In this document: one piece after another, positions 1 to 8,258 of the stretch
Layout of the letters: every line of letters begins with the position of its first letter
Numbering within the stretch: position 1 is the first letter of the stretch
Source of the DNA: Asticcacaulis sp.
GTDB taxonomy: Bacteria > Pseudomonadota > Alphaproteobacteria > Caulobacterales > Caulobacteraceae
DNA: 18,951 nucleotides
Direction of reading: 5' to 3'
Assembly: GCF_020217185.1 (NCBI RefSeq)
Contig: NZ_JAIWNX010000254.1
Span: 1 to 18,951, forward strand
Translations under genes and position numbers: made by a program
The notes under the pieces: model-generated
Told to the model about the DNA's origin: nothing
What the model saw: the letters and a program-made list of their open reading frames with translations, nothing else
The model's database searches: none

Positions 1-522
1 CCCTATCACGCTGGTCGCCTGACCACCTATGCCCTGCTGGGGGCCGCCGCCGGGAGCGTACTGTTCTTCCTGCCCGCCTCGCCTGTGCTGGAGCTGGTGC
101 GCCGCGCCCTGCTGGCTCTGGTGGCCACGGCCTTTCTCTATCTGCTGGCCGAAGGGCTTCTGGCGCGGGTGGGCCTGCGCCTGCCTTTTCGGTTGGGCCT
201 GCGCCTGCCGTGCCGTCTCAAGGCGATGTCCGGCCACAACAGCCCGCGCGTGGTGGCGCGCTATGCGCTCGGCCTAAGTCTGGGTCTGCTGCCATGCGGC
301 CTCGTCTTCGTCGCCCTGACGGCGGTGGCCGCGGCGGGCAATCCCCTCTCCGGCGCGCTGGGGATGCTGGCCTTCGGGGCTGGCACCGTCCCGGCGCTCA
401 GCGCGCTGGGCCTGTTCGGCGCGCCCCTCCTGCAACGCTGGCCGTGGTTTCAGGACGCCCTGCGCCTGACCGCGCTTGGCGTCAATGCCGCCCTCCTCTT
501 CGCCCTCAGCGCCCGATTCTGA
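1..522 (+). CDS. TauE/SafE (UreH-like) membrane protein, 3' part
   Basis: This reading frame enters the window already open, so the N-terminus is missing; 173 residues are visible. It begins with a Tyr-His-Ala-Gly-Arg stretch followed by a hydrophobic, Gly/Ala-rich helix, and later has Gly-Leu-Leu-Pro-Cys-Gly (about residues 95-100 of the visible part). Both are typical of the UreH-like branch of TauE/SafE proteins, which carry about six membrane helices; at least four hydrophobic segments are visible here. Members near cco genes are usually assigned to cytochrome oxidase maturation or metal (copper/nickel) handling, but the substrate is not established. It ends 19 bases before ccoN in the same orientation, so co-transcription with the oxidase genes is likely. 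Family assignment is fairly safe; the transported substrate is unknown. Confidence 0.8.
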   Translation, partial: PYHAGRLTTYALLGAAAGSVLFFLPASPVLELVRRALLALVATAFLYLLAEGLLARVGLRLPFRLGLRLPCRLKAMSGHNSPRVVARYALGLSLGLLPCGLVFVALTAVAAAGNPLSGALGMLAFGAGTVPALSALGLFGAPLLQRWPWFQDALRLTALGVNAALLFALSARF

Positions 523-541
523 CACAGTAAGGAAACACTTC

Positions 542-2038
542 ATGTCACAAACCGCTATAGCCCCACCGCCAAAGGTCGCCCCCGCTGCCGCCGCCTCCCG
601 GCCGGTCTATGACGAGACGATCCTCAAGTACTTCACCATCGCCGCCATGTTCTGGGGCATAGCGGGCTTTGCCGTCGGCCTCCTGATCGCCGTGCAAATG
701 GCCTTTCCCGACTTCAACATACCGCCCTATCTGACCTTCGGGCGGTTGCGCCCGCTGCACACCTCGGCGGTGATTTTTGCCTTTGGCGGCAATGTGCTGT
801 TTGCCACCTCCTACCACGTGGTGCAGCGCACCTGCCGCGCGCGCCTCTTCTCGGATGGTCTGAGCTGGTTCACCTTCTGGGGCTATCAGACCTTCATCCT
901 GATGGCGGGTCTGGGCTACGTCTTCGGCGTCACACAGGGCAAGGAATATGCGGAGCCGGAATGGTATGCCGACCTGTGGCTGACCATCGTCTGGGTGGCC
1001 TATCTGATCAACTTCCTCGGCACCCTGTGGAAGCGTCAGGAAAAGCACATCTACGTCGCCAACTGGTTCTATCTGGCCTTTATCGTCACCGTGGCCATCC
1101 TGCACCTCGTCAACAACGTGTCGGTGCCCATCCAGATCGGCAGCGTCCACAGCTATTCGGCCTGGGCGGGCGTGCAGTCGGCCCTGATCCAGTGGTGGTA
1201 CGGCCACAATGCGGTGGGCTTCTTCCTGACCGCCGGCTTCCTCGGCATCATGTATTACTACATCCCGAAGCAAGCCAACCGTCCGGTCTATTCCTACCGC
1301 CTGTCGATCATCCACTTCTGGGCGCTGATCTTCATCTATATCTGGGCCGGTCCGCACCACCTGCTCTACACCGCCCTGCCCGACTGGGCGCAGACTCTGG
1401 GCATGACCTTCTCCATCATCCTGTGGATGCCGTCCTGGGGCGGCATGATCAACGGCATGATGACCCTGTCGGGGGCGTGGCACAAACTGCGCGACGACCC
1501 GATCCTGCAATTCATGATCATCGCGCTGAGCTTCTACGGCATGTCCACCTTTGAGGGGCCGCTGATGTCGATCAAGGCCGTAAACTCGCTGTCGCACTAT
1601 ACGGACTGGACCATCGGTCACGTCCATGCGGGCGCGCTGGGCTGGGTCGCCTTCATCTCGTTCGGCGCCATCTACTATCTGGTGCCGCACCTGTGGAAGA
1701 AGCCCGGCATGTATTCGACCAAGCTGATTTCGCTGCACCTGTGGGTCGCGACCGTTGGCATCGTGGTCTACATCACCTCGATGTGGGTGGCGGGCATCAT
1801 GCAGGGCCTGATGTGGCGCGCCTATAACGAGATGGGCTTCCTGACCTATTCGTTCGTCGAAACCGTCGCGGCCATGCACCCCTACTACATCATCCGCGCC
1901 ATCGGGGGCCTCCTGTTCCTGCTGGGGGCGCTGATCATGGTCTTCAACATCTGGAAGACCATCGCCAGCCCCGACAGCGTCGCCTCGGAAACGGACACCC
2001 CTTCGCTGACCCCCGCCGCCCTGCCGGAGCACGTCTGA
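542..2038 (+). CDS. ccoN: cbb3-type cytochrome c oxidase subunit I
   Basis: This is the catalytic subunit of the high-affinity cbb3 oxidase, which reduces O2 to water and pumps protons in the inner membrane. The protein has 498 residues, normal for CcoN, with about 12 hydrophobic helices. Visible cofactor ligands are His73 in Leu-His-Thr-Ser (low-spin heme b), the CuB ligands His222 (Trp-Trp-Tyr-Gly-His-Asn) and His272-His273 (Gly-Pro-His-His), and His360/His362 in Gly-His-Val-His-Ala for the two hemes. Tyr266 in Ile-Tyr-Ile-Trp-Ala-Gly is placed like the helix VII tyrosine that crosslinks to a CuB histidine in this family. The ATG at 542 was chosen because AAGGAAA lies just upstream (529-535). 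An in-frame upstream start would run into the preceding gene. The stop shares one base with the ccoO start. Confidence 0.98.
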   Translation: MSQTAIAPPPKVAPAAAASRPVYDETILKYFTIAAMFWGIAGFAVGLLIAVQMAFPDFNIPPYLTFGRLRPLHTSAVIFAFGGNVLFATSYHVVQRTCRARLFSDGLSWFTFWGYQTFILMAGLGYVFGVTQGKEYAEPEWYADLWLTIVWVAYLINFLGTLWKRQEKHIYVANWFYLAFIVTVAILHLVNNVSVPIQIGSVHSYSAWAGVQSALIQWWYGHNAVGFFLTAGFLGIMYYYIPKQANRPVYSYRLSIIHFWALIFIYIWAGPHHLLYTALPDWAQTLGMTFSIILWMPSWGGMINGMMTLSGAWHKLRDDPILQFMIIALSFYGMSTFEGPLMSIKAVNSLSHYTDWTIGHVHAGALGWVAFISFGAIYYLVPHLWKKPGMYSTKLISLHLWVATVGIVVYITSMWVAGIMQGLMWRAYNEMGFLTYSFVETVAAMHPYYIIRAIGGLLFLLGALIMVFNIWKTIASPDSVASETDTPSLTPAALPEHV

Positions 2039-2793
2039 TGCTGGAAAAACATAAAAAACTCGAACGCAACTCCATGCTCCTGCTGATCTTCACCGTCATT
2101 GCGGTGTCGATCGGCGGCATCATCGAGATCCTGCCACTGTTTCGCATGCAAACCACGATCGAGCCGGTCAAGGGCGTGCGTCCCTACACGCCGCTGGAGC
2201 TGATGGGGCAGGAAATCTACATCCGCGAAGGCTGCAACACCTGCCATTCGCAGCAGATCCGCCCGCTGCGCGATGAGCAGCAGCGCTATGGCCACTACTC
2301 GCTGGCGGCCGAAAGCATGTACGACCACCCCTTCGTCTGGGGCTCCAAGCGCACCGGGCCCGACCTGGCCCGGGTGGGCGGCAAGTATTCCGACGAATGG
2401 CACGTCGCGCACCTGAAAAACCCGCGCGCCGTCGTCCCGGAATCCATCATGCCCAGCTACGCCTTTCTGGCTGAAAAGCCCTATGGCGACTGGCGCATCA
2501 AAAAGCGCCTGAAGGTGCTTCAGTCGCTGGGCGTGCCCTATACGCAGGCCATGATCGACGAGGCGCAGAACGACTATGAGGCGCAGGCCAATCCCAACAC
2601 CATTATCGACCCCAGCGGCCTTCAGGAACGCTATGGCGACAAGGTGGCGGTGCGCGATTTCGACGGCAATCCCGATGAAATCACCGAGATGGATGCCCTG
2701 ATCGCCTATCTGCAAAAGCTGGGCACCGATGTTGATTTCTCGACCTACGACCCGGACTACGCCCTGAAACCCAAGGCGGGAGCCGCCAAATGA
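2038..2793 (+). CDS. ccoO: cbb3-type cytochrome c oxidase subunit II (monoheme c)
   Basis: This is the membrane-anchored monoheme cytochrome c of the cbb3 oxidase, passing electrons toward CcoN from the periplasmic side. The protein has 251 residues. Residues about 13-34 form the N-terminal membrane anchor. The heme c site is Cys66-Asn-Thr-Cys69-His70, followed by the family-typical Ser-Gln-Gln-Ile-Arg-Pro. Met138 in Ile-Met-Pro-Ser-Tyr is the likely sixth heme ligand. The start codon overlaps the ccoN stop by one base (TGATG), and GGAG at 2026-2029 is the ribosome binding site, so translation is probably coupled to ccoN. The length and all expected motifs are present. It is followed by a 4-base overlap with ccoQ. 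Confidence 0.98.
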   Translation: MLEKHKKLERNSMLLLIFTVIAVSIGGIIEILPLFRMQTTIEPVKGVRPYTPLELMGQEIYIREGCNTCHSQQIRPLRDEQQRYGHYSLAAESMYDHPFVWGSKRTGPDLARVGGKYSDEWHVAHLKNPRAVVPESIMPSYAFLAEKPYGDWRIKKRLKVLQSLGVPYTQAMIDEAQNDYEAQANPNTIIDPSGLQERYGDKVAVRDFDGNPDEITEMDALIAYLQKLGTDVDFSTYDPDYALKPKAGAAK

Positions 2794-2945
2794 TGAACCT
2801 GTCGCTTATGGGCGGGCTCATCACGCTCGCCTTCACGCTCACCTTCCTCGGCATCGCCCTGTGGGCCTACTGGCCGAAGAACAAAGACGCGCTTCAGGCG
2901 CATCGCCTTATCCCCCTCCAAGACGAGGACACCGACCATGTCTGA
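2790..2945 (+). CDS. ccoQ: cbb3-type cytochrome c oxidase subunit CcoQ
   Basis: This is a 51-residue single-span membrane protein encoded between ccoO and ccoP. It begins Met-Met-Asn-Leu, has one hydrophobic segment at about residues 8-26, then Ala-Tyr-Trp-Pro-Lys-Asn-Lys, and ends in a short acidic tail (Asp-Glu-Asp-Thr-Asp). The turn from the helix into Trp-x-x-Trp/Tyr-Trp-Pro is typical of CcoQ, a small subunit reported to stabilise the cbb3 complex. It overlaps ccoO by 4 bases (ATGA) and ccoP by 8 bases. GGGAG about eight bases before the ATG serves as the ribosome binding site. The two successive in-frame ATGs at 2790 and 2793 cannot be told apart by sequence. Identity rests on position, size and topology. 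Confidence 0.9.
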   Translation: MMNLSLMGGLITLAFTLTFLGIALWAYWPKNKDALQAHRLIPLQDEDTDHV

Positions 2946-3828
2946 TGCGCCCGAACCCCACAAAGACATCGACTCCCACACCGGGGTCGAGACAACGGGC
3001 CACGAATGGGACGGCCTGAAGGAACTGAACAACCCCGCCCCGCGCTGGTGGCTGATCGTGTGGATGCTGACCATCGTCTGGGCCATCGGTTACTGGGTGG
3101 TCTATCCGTCCTGGCCGACGCTTAGCGGTCACACCAAGGGCATTGCCGGCTGGACCCAGTACGACAAGCTGAAGCACGAGCAGGCCGAGATCACGCAGCG
3201 TCAGAGCGGCTGGCTCGGTAAGTTCCACAAGGCGAGCTTTCCCGAAATCAAGCAGGACCCCGTCCTGTTTGAATTTGCCCGCGCCGGTGGCGAAGTGGTG
3301 TTCAAGGAAAACTGCGCCGCCTGTCACGGGGCGGGCGGCGAAGGCCGTCGCGGCTATCCCAACCTCAACGACGATGACTGGCTGTTCGGCGGCACGGCCG
3401 AAGACATCTACAACACCATCAATGTCGGCTCGCATTCGACCCACCCGAACACGCACGCCGTGGCCATGCCCGCCTTTGGGGCTGTCATGGGCCGCGAAGG
3501 GATGCTGACCCCGGCCCAGATCGACGACGTGGCCACCTATGTGAGCTATCTGCGTCAGCCGGTGGCCTCCGCCGCCTTCACGCGCGGTCAGGCGGTGTTT
3601 CAGCAGAACTGCGTCAGTTGTCACGGCGAAGGCGGTATAGGCAACCGTCAGATGGGCGCCCCGCGCCTCAATGACGCCATCTGGCTCTATGGCGGTGACA
3701 AGGCCACCCTTGTCCAGACCATCACCAAGGGCCGCGCCGGCGTCATGCCGTCCTGGCAGTCGCGCATGTCCGACGATTCCCGCCGTCAGGTCGCCATCTA
3801 CGTCCACAGTCTGGGCGGTGGTGAGTGA
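2938..3828 (+). CDS. ccoP: cbb3-type cytochrome c oxidase subunit III (diheme c)
   Basis: This is the diheme cytochrome c subunit that receives electrons from soluble or membrane cytochrome c. The protein has 296 residues. The N-terminal FixP-type region holds His-Glu-Trp-Asp-Gly (22-26), then Asn-Asn-Pro-Ala-Pro-Arg-Trp-Trp leading into the membrane helix at about 37-57. The heme sites are Cys126-x-x-Cys129-His130 with Met177 (Met-Pro-Ala-Phe), and Cys225-x-x-Cys228-His229 with Met270 (Met-Pro-Ser-Trp). The start overlaps the end of ccoQ by 8 bases and has GAGGA upstream within ccoQ, which suggests translational coupling. It is the last structural gene and is followed after three bases by a perfect 14-bp hairpin. 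Nothing in the protein is unusual. Confidence 0.98.
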   Translation: MSDAPEPHKDIDSHTGVETTGHEWDGLKELNNPAPRWWLIVWMLTIVWAIGYWVVYPSWPTLSGHTKGIAGWTQYDKLKHEQAEITQRQSGWLGKFHKASFPEIKQDPVLFEFARAGGEVVFKENCAACHGAGGEGRRGYPNLNDDDWLFGGTAEDIYNTINVGSHSTHPNTHAVAMPAFGAVMGREGMLTPAQIDDVATYVSYLRQPVASAAFTRGQAVFQQNCVSCHGEGGIGNRQMGAPRLNDAIWLYGGDKATLVQTITKGRAGVMPSWQSRMSDDSRRQVAIYVHSLGGGE

Positions 3829-3831
3829 CCC

Positions 3832-3867
3832 GTCCCCCTCCCGGCCCGCCCCTGCCGGGAGGGGGAC
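3832..3867 (+). terminator. hairpin after ccoP, probable terminator or attenuator
   Basis: A perfect 14-bp stem (3832-3845 GTCCCCCTCCCGGC with 3854-3867) surrounds an 8-base loop. The following bases, ACTTTGATTTG, are only moderately T-rich. The stem therefore separates ccoNOQP from ccoGHSI but may allow some read-through, or act as a 3' stabiliser of the structural-gene message. Confidence 0.7.
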
Positions 3868-3870
3868 ACT

Positions 3871-3924
3871 TTGATTTGTCGCGATGTGGAGGCGGAAAAC
3901 CGCTCACACGTTTCCGCACATCGC
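3871..3924 (+). repeat. structured intergenic repeat, copy A
   Basis: The element lies between the ccoP hairpin and ccoG. An outer stem GCGATGT (3881-3887) pairs with 3918-3924. After a 4-base one-sided bulge, an inner stem GCGGAAA (3892-3898) pairs with 3911-3917. The flank TTTGTCGCGAT and the stem/loop core GAAAACCGCTCACAC recur, reverse-complemented, at 17640-17690. The paired positions that differ between the copies change together. Its presence argues against the longer ccoG reading starting at 3884, which would translate through it. Confidence 0.65.
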
Positions 3925-3940
3925 CCCTGAGTGTGTAACC

Positions 3941-5389
3941 ATGTCCCTGTTTGAAACCGCCCGGAAAATCTACCCGCGCCGCGTCAAAGGCACCTTCCGG
4001 TCCCTGAAATGGCTGAGCATGATCGTCCTGCTCGGTATCTACTACGCCGCCCCGTGGCTGCGCTGGGACCGTGGCCCGCACGTGCCGGATCAGGCCATAC
4101 TGGTCGATCTGGTGGGGCAGCGCGGCTACTTCTTCGGCATCGAAATCTGGCCGCAGGAGGTCTATCTGCTGGTCGGCGTGCTGATCCTCGCCGCCATCGG
4201 CCTGTTCTTCGCCACGGCGCTTCTGGGGCGGGTGTGGTGCGGCTATGCCTGCCCGCAGACCGTATGGACCGACCTGTTCGTGTGGGTCGAACGCTTCGTG
4301 CAGGGCGACCGCAATGCGCGGCGCAAGCTGGACGAAAGCGCGTGGACGCTCGAAAAGCTCTGGAAAAAGACGCTGACCCACCTGATCTGGCTCCTGATCG
4401 GGGCGGTCACCGGCGGGGCGTGGGTCTTCTATTTCAATGACGCGCCCACTCTTTTCAGCGACCTGTGGCATCTGGACGTCTCGTGGTCAGTGCTGGGCTG
4501 GATCATGGCGCTTACGCTTTCGACCTATTTCATGGCCGGCTTCGCGCGCGAAAACGTCTGCACCTATATGTGCCCCTATGCGCGCTTTCAGTCGGCCATG
4601 TTCGACAAGGACACCCTGATCATCACCTATGAGGCCGAGCGCGGCGAACCGCGCGGCAAGCACAAGAAGGGCGAAAGCTGGGACGGCAAGGGCCACTGCA
4701 TCGACTGCGACTCCTGCGTCATCGTCTGCCCCATGGGCATCGACATCCGCGACGGCCTTCAGATGCAGTGCATCTCCTGCGGCCTGTGCATCGACGCCTG
4801 CAACAGCGTGATGGACAAGATCGAGCTGCCGCGCGGCCTGATCCGCTATGACACCGAGTCGAACCAGCGTCAGCGGCGCGAAGGCTATCGCACGCTCGAT
4901 ATCGCTCACCGCAAAGGCGGCAAGACCGTCGTGCCGCCGCAAAAGATGCGCTGGGTACGGCCGCGCACCGTGGCCTATGCCCTGATCCTGTCCACCGTGG
5001 GCAGCCTGATGCTGAGCGCCATTGTGCTGCGCCCGATGACCGAACTGACGGTCAACCACGCCCGCGCGCCGCAATTTGTGCGCCTGTCCGACGGCAGCGT
5101 GCGCAATAATTACCAGATCAAGATTTTGAACAAATCGCACGACGACCGCGCCTATCACCTCAGCACGCAAGGCCTGTCTCAGGCGCGTCTGGAGGTGCTG
5201 GCCGCCGGGGATGAGGCGGTCGAGACGCTGCACGTCCCCGCCAACAGCGTCGCCAGCTTCCGCGTACGCGTCGATACGCCGGAGGCCCCGACGCATGGCC
5301 GCAGCGATATCCGCTTCCTTTTGTCTGACACCCAAAACCCTGTGAAAACACCGGAAAGCGCCCGCCATGACAGCTACTTCATTCGCTGA
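3941..5389 (+). CDS. ccoG: cytochrome oxidase accessory protein CcoG (FixG)
   Basis: This is a membrane iron-sulfur protein needed for cbb3 maturation; CcoG proteins have been linked to copper (cupric) reduction ahead of CuB insertion. The protein has 482 residues, normal for CcoG. It has about five hydrophobic segments (about 25-40, 75-95, 148-165, 182-200 and one near 345-365). A Trp-Cys-Gly-Tyr-Ala-Cys-Pro motif (Cys100, Cys104) and Cys-Thr-Tyr-Met-Cys-Pro (Cys207, Cys211) precede a double 4Fe-4S ferredoxin region. That region has Cys253/256/259/263 and Cys277/280/283/287. The C-terminal part is a periplasmic IgG-like domain. I chose the ATG at 3941 (Met-Ser-Leu-Phe-Glu) because the earlier in-frame ATG at 3884 lies in a repeat hairpin. 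The ribosome binding site is weak (GAG at about 3929-3931). The end overlaps ccoH by 23 bases. Confidence 0.95.
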   Translation: MSLFETARKIYPRRVKGTFRSLKWLSMIVLLGIYYAAPWLRWDRGPHVPDQAILVDLVGQRGYFFGIEIWPQEVYLLVGVLILAAIGLFFATALLGRVWCGYACPQTVWTDLFVWVERFVQGDRNARRKLDESAWTLEKLWKKTLTHLIWLLIGAVTGGAWVFYFNDAPTLFSDLWHLDVSWSVLGWIMALTLSTYFMAGFARENVCTYMCPYARFQSAMFDKDTLIITYEAERGEPRGKHKKGESWDGKGHCIDCDSCVIVCPMGIDIRDGLQMQCISCGLCIDACNSVMDKIELPRGLIRYDTESNQRQRREGYRTLDIAHRKGGKTVVPPQKMRWVRPRTVAYALILSTVGSLMLSAIVLRPMTELTVNHARAPQFVRLSDGSVRNNYQIKILNKSHDDRAYHLSTQGLSQARLEVLAAGDEAVETLHVPANSVASFRVRVDTPEAPTHGRSDIRFLLSDTQNPVKTPESARHDSYFIR

Positions 5390-5873
5390 GGCCAAGCCCC
5401 TCTCTCAGGCCGAGATCGACCGCCGCCGTGGCCGCTTCGTGCCGTGGGTGATCGCGGCCTTTTTCCTCAGCTTCATGATCCCCCTGATCTGTTTCACGGT
5501 CATCGCCTTTCGCCACCAGCCCAGCGAGGTCACGCCGCAGGCCTATGAAAAGGGTCTGGCCTATAACCAGACTCTGGAAGCCGCCGCCGCCCAGAAGGCG
5601 CTCGGCTGGCAGGTGACGCTCAGCCATGCGGACGGACGGCTGACGGTACGGGCGCGCGACGCCAAGGGTGCACCGCTGGACAGCGGGCAGGTTGAGGTGT
5701 GGCTGATCCACCCGGCACAAAAGGCGCTTGACCGCCATCTGGTGCTCACGCCCGAAGGCCAGGGCGTTTATGCGACCGCCGCCGCCCTGCCCTCGCCCAG
5801 CGTGTGGGCCGCCCACATTACCGTACAGGTGGCGGACCAGCAGATGCAGACACGCGCCTTCGTGGAAAACTGA
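5367..5873 (+). CDS. ccoH: cbb3 oxidase assembly protein CcoH (FixH)
   Basis: This 168-residue FixH-family protein is required for stable assembly of cbb3 oxidase. A short cytoplasmic N-terminus is followed by one membrane helix at about residues 25-48. The rest is a periplasmic domain containing Tyr-Glu-Lys-Gly-Leu-Ala-Tyr-Asn-Gln (about 60-68), a conserved FixH signature, and ending in beta-strand-like sequence. The start lies inside the end of ccoG (23-base overlap), with GGAAAG at 5353-5358 as the ribosome binding site. The stop is two bases before the ccoS start codon. Its placement between ccoG and ccoS/ccoI supports the call. Confidence 0.93.
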   Translation: MTATSFAEAKPLSQAEIDRRRGRFVPWVIAAFFLSFMIPLICFTVIAFRHQPSEVTPQAYEKGLAYNQTLEAAAAQKALGWQVTLSHADGRLTVRARDAKGAPLDSGQVEVWLIHPAQKALDRHLVLTPEGQGVYATAAALPSPSVWAAHITVQVADQQMQTRAFVEN

Positions 5874-5875
5874 TC

Positions 5876-6022
5876 GTGGACATTCTGATCCTTCTGGTGG
5901 CGGCGGCGGGCGTGCTGGCCCTGATCGCGGGGGCGGCCTTCATGTGGGCCCTGCGCAGCCAGCAGTTCGACGACCCGGAGATGCAGGCCGAGCGCATCCT
6001 GCACGACGATGACGAGTCATGA
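5876..6022 (+). CDS. ccoS: cbb3-type oxidase assembly protein CcoS
   Basis: This 48-residue single-helix membrane protein reads Asp-Ile-Leu-Ile-Leu-Leu-Val after the start. A Gly/Ala-rich helix runs to Phe-Met-Trp-Ala-Leu-Arg-Ser, followed by Gln-Gln-Phe-Asp-Asp-Pro and an acidic end (Asp-Asp-Asp-Glu-Ser). The Trp-Ala-x-x-Ser-x-Gln-Phe-Asp-Asp motif is diagnostic of CcoS, which is needed for cofactor insertion into cbb3 oxidase. The start is a GTG at 5876, two bases after the ccoH stop, preceded by GGAAAA within the end of ccoH. No ATG is available at a sensible place. It overlaps ccoI by 4 bases (ATGA). CcoS lies before rather than after ccoI here. Confidence 0.92.
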   Translation: MDILILLVAAAGVLALIAGAAFMWALRSQQFDDPEMQAERILHDDDES

Positions 6023-8199
6023 GCGACACCCTGACCGATTACGGCTGCTACGTCACCGAAGAGGACGAAGCCCATCAGGCCCTCTATCTGCGCGTCGAAG
6101 GGATGCGCTGTGCGGCCTGCGCGTGGAAGGTCGAAAGCACGCTCAATGCCTATGACGGCGTCAGCGCGCGCATGACCTACGCCACCCAGAGGCTGAAACT
6201 GGTGTGGGACAAGGGTGATTTTACCCCGCGCGCCAATGATCTGGCCGCCGCCGTCGAGGCGCTGGGGTTTTCCGTCGCCCCCTTCGACATTTCAAAATCC
6301 AGCGAAGGGGCAAAGGCCGAAGAGAGCCTGCTGCTGCGCTGTCTGGCCGTCGCCGGGTTTGCCACCACCTTTGTCATGCTGTTCGCCGACGCCCTGTGGT
6401 TCAGCGATGACGCCTCGCTCAACGGGGCGACGCGCGACCTGATGCACTGGGCTATGGCGCTGGTCGCCCTGCCGACCACGCTTTATGCCGGCCGTCCCTT
6501 CTTCCGCAGCGCCATCACGGCCCTCAGGCATGGCCGCAGCAACATGGACGTGCCGATCAGCGTCGCCGTGCTGCTGACGGCGGGGATGAGCCTGTTCGAG
6601 ACGATCCGCCACGGGCCGCACGTCTATTTCGACGCCTCGGTCATGCTGCTGTTCTTCCTGCTGATCGGGCGCTACCTTGACCTCAAGGCGCGCGGCAAGG
6701 CGCGGGAAGCCGCCGAGGGGCTGCTGGCCATGCTCGACGGCACGGCCAGCGTGCGCGAGGACGATCAGGTGCGGGCGTGCAAGATCAGCGACCTGCGCCC
6801 CGGCATGACGCTTCTCGTGGCCGCCGGTGAAAAGATCGCCGCCGACGCCACCCTGACGCGCGGCACGACCGAGGTCGATACCAGCCTGCTGACCGGTGAG
6901 ACCCTGCCGCGCGCTGTCGGCCCCGGTGAGACGGTCTATGCCGGCACGATCAATCTCGCCGCCCCCGTCGAAGCCGTCATCACGGCGGCCTCAGAGAACA
7001 GCCTGTTGTCGCGCACCGTGGCCCTGATGGAGACGGCCGAACAGGGTCAGGCGCGCTTTGTCCACATTGCCGACCGCGTGGCGGCCATCTACGCGCCGGT
7101 GGTCCACATTGTGGCGGCCCTGACCTTTGCGGGGTGGGCCCTGTGGGGACATGGCGGCTGGCAGGACGCGCTGCTGAAGGCCATGGCCGTTCTGATCGTC
7201 ACCTGCCCCTGTGCGCTGGGGCTGGCCGTGCCGGTGGCGCAGGTTCTGGCGTCGGGGCAATTGTTCCGGCGTGGCATCCTGCTGAAATCGGCGCGCGGGC
7301 TGGAGCGTCTGGCCGCCGCCGATACGGTCATCTTTGACAAGACCGGCACCCTGACGCGCGGTCAACCGACCTGGATGAACCCGCAGGCGCTCAATGAATA
7401 CGAGACGCGGCTGGCTGTGGCGCTGGCGGCGCAAAGCCGTCACCCCCTGTCGCGCGCTCTGGTGCAGGCGCGGCCCGACCTGCCTGTCCTCCCCGCCACG
7501 GTCGAGGATGTGCCCGGCTGCGGCCTGCGCGGCGAGGTGGAGGGTGAGCCGGTAAGGCTGGGCAAGGCGACGTGGTTGGGGATAGAGTCCGCCGGCGACA
7601 GCGCCCCGGAACTGTGGTTCCGGCGGGGTAACAACGCCCCGGTGCGTCTGGTGTTCGAGGACACGCTGCGGCTTGATGCGCGGCGGACCATCGACGCGCT
7701 GAAGGCGCGCGGGCTCGACATCTGGCTCCTGTCCGGCGACCGGCACGTCGCGGCGCAACGGGTGGCGGCGGAGTTGGGCATCGACACCTGTCACGCCGAT
7801 CTGTCGCCGCTGGAAAAACTCGGCACCGTGCAGCGGTTACAAGCCGAAGGGCGCAAGGTGCTGATGGTCGGCGACGGGCTCAACGACGCGGCGGCCCTGT
7901 CGGCGGCCAGCGTCTCTATCTCCCCCGCGTCGGGCATGGACATCACGCAGAACGCCGCCGACCTCGTGTTTCGCGGCGACAGTCTTTGGCCCGTGGCCGA
8001 GGCGCTGCGCGTGGCCGAACGCACCGGGCGCATCGTCACGCAGAACTTCGTCCTGTCGTTCGGCTATAATCTGATCGCCATTCCGCTGGCCGTGGGGGGC
8101 TGGGTGACACCGCTGATCGCCGCCATCGCCATGTCGGCCTCCTCGCTGGTCGTGGTGGCCAATGCGTTCCGGCTCAAACTGCCGGGGCGCATAGCATAG
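6019..8199 (+). CDS. ccoI: cbb3 oxidase copper-transporting P-type ATPase CcoI (FixI)
   Basis: This is a P1B-type heavy-metal ATPase that moves copper across the inner membrane for the CuB site of cbb3 oxidase. The protein has 726 residues. It has an N-terminal metal-binding domain with Gly-Met-Arg-Cys31-x-x-Cys34. The membrane metal site is Cys396-Pro-Cys398, the phosphorylation site Asp440-Lys-Thr-Gly-Thr-Leu-Thr, and the ATP-binding His475-Pro. The actuator motif Thr-Gly-Glu and the hinge Gly-Asp-Gly-Leu-Asn-Asp (618-623) are also present. About eight membrane helices are expected and the hydrophobic pattern fits. The start overlaps the ccoS stop. Location next to ccoGHS separates it from general copper-export CopA pumps. 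It ends at a strong terminator hairpin, so it is the last gene of the unit. Confidence 0.96.
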   Translation: MSDTLTDYGCYVTEEDEAHQALYLRVEGMRCAACAWKVESTLNAYDGVSARMTYATQRLKLVWDKGDFTPRANDLAAAVEALGFSVAPFDISKSSEGAKAEESLLLRCLAVAGFATTFVMLFADALWFSDDASLNGATRDLMHWAMALVALPTTLYAGRPFFRSAITALRHGRSNMDVPISVAVLLTAGMSLFETIRHGPHVYFDASVMLLFFLLIGRYLDLKARGKAREAAEGLLAMLDGTASVREDDQVRACKISDLRPGMTLLVAAGEKIAADATLTRGTTEVDTSLLTGETLPRAVGPGETVYAGTINLAAPVEAVITAASENSLLSRTVALMETAEQGQARFVHIADRVAAIYAPVVHIVAALTFAGWALWGHGGWQDALLKAMAVLIVTCPCALGLAVPVAQVLASGQLFRRGILLKSARGLERLAAADTVIFDKTGTLTRGQPTWMNPQALNEYETRLAVALAAQSRHPLSRALVQARPDLPVLPATVEDVPGCGLRGEVEGEPVRLGKATWLGIESAGDSAPELWFRRGNNAPVRLVFEDTLRLDARRTIDALKARGLDIWLLSGDRHVAAQRVAAELGIDTCHADLSPLEKLGTVQRLQAEGRKVLMVGDGLNDAAALSAASVSISPASGMDITQNAADLVFRGDSLWPVAEALRVAERTGRIVTQNFVLSFGYNLIAIPLAVGGWVTPLIAAIAMSASSLVVVANAFRLKLPGRIA

Positions 8200-8203
8200 C
8201 ACA

Positions 8204-8227
8204 AAGCCGCCCGTCGCCGGGCGGCTT
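8204..8227 (+). terminator. terminator after ccoI
   Basis: A perfect 10-bp stem (AAGCCGCCCG at 8204-8213 with 8218-8227) has a 4-base TCGC loop, and TTCCCTTT follows on the + strand. It starts five bases after the ccoI stop and lies between convergent genes. On the - strand the A/T ends of the stem also give a short T run, so it may terminate both units. Confidence 0.8.
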
Positions 8228-8258
8228 CCCTTTACGCTGACTGTACGCTTACTAAAAC

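Noticed and set aside
476..541. Longer ccoN reading from an in-frame upstream ATG
   Set aside because: It overlaps the end of the preceding gene and ignores the AAGGAAA ribosome binding site just before 542.
545..2032. Long open frame antisense to ccoN
   Set aside because: It is a shadow of GC-rich coding sequence; its Asp/Gln/His/Arg-rich translation matches no family, while ccoN is certain.
3871..3884. Possible FNR/FixK box beginning TTGAT
   Set aside because: The second half-site reads CGCGA rather than ATCAA, and the bases belong to the repeat shared with 17680-17695.
3884..3940. Longer ccoG reading from an in-frame ATG at 3884
   Set aside because: The extra 19 residues are encoded by hairpin repeat copy A and do not look like a CcoG N-terminus; Met-Ser-Leu-Phe-Glu at 3941 does.
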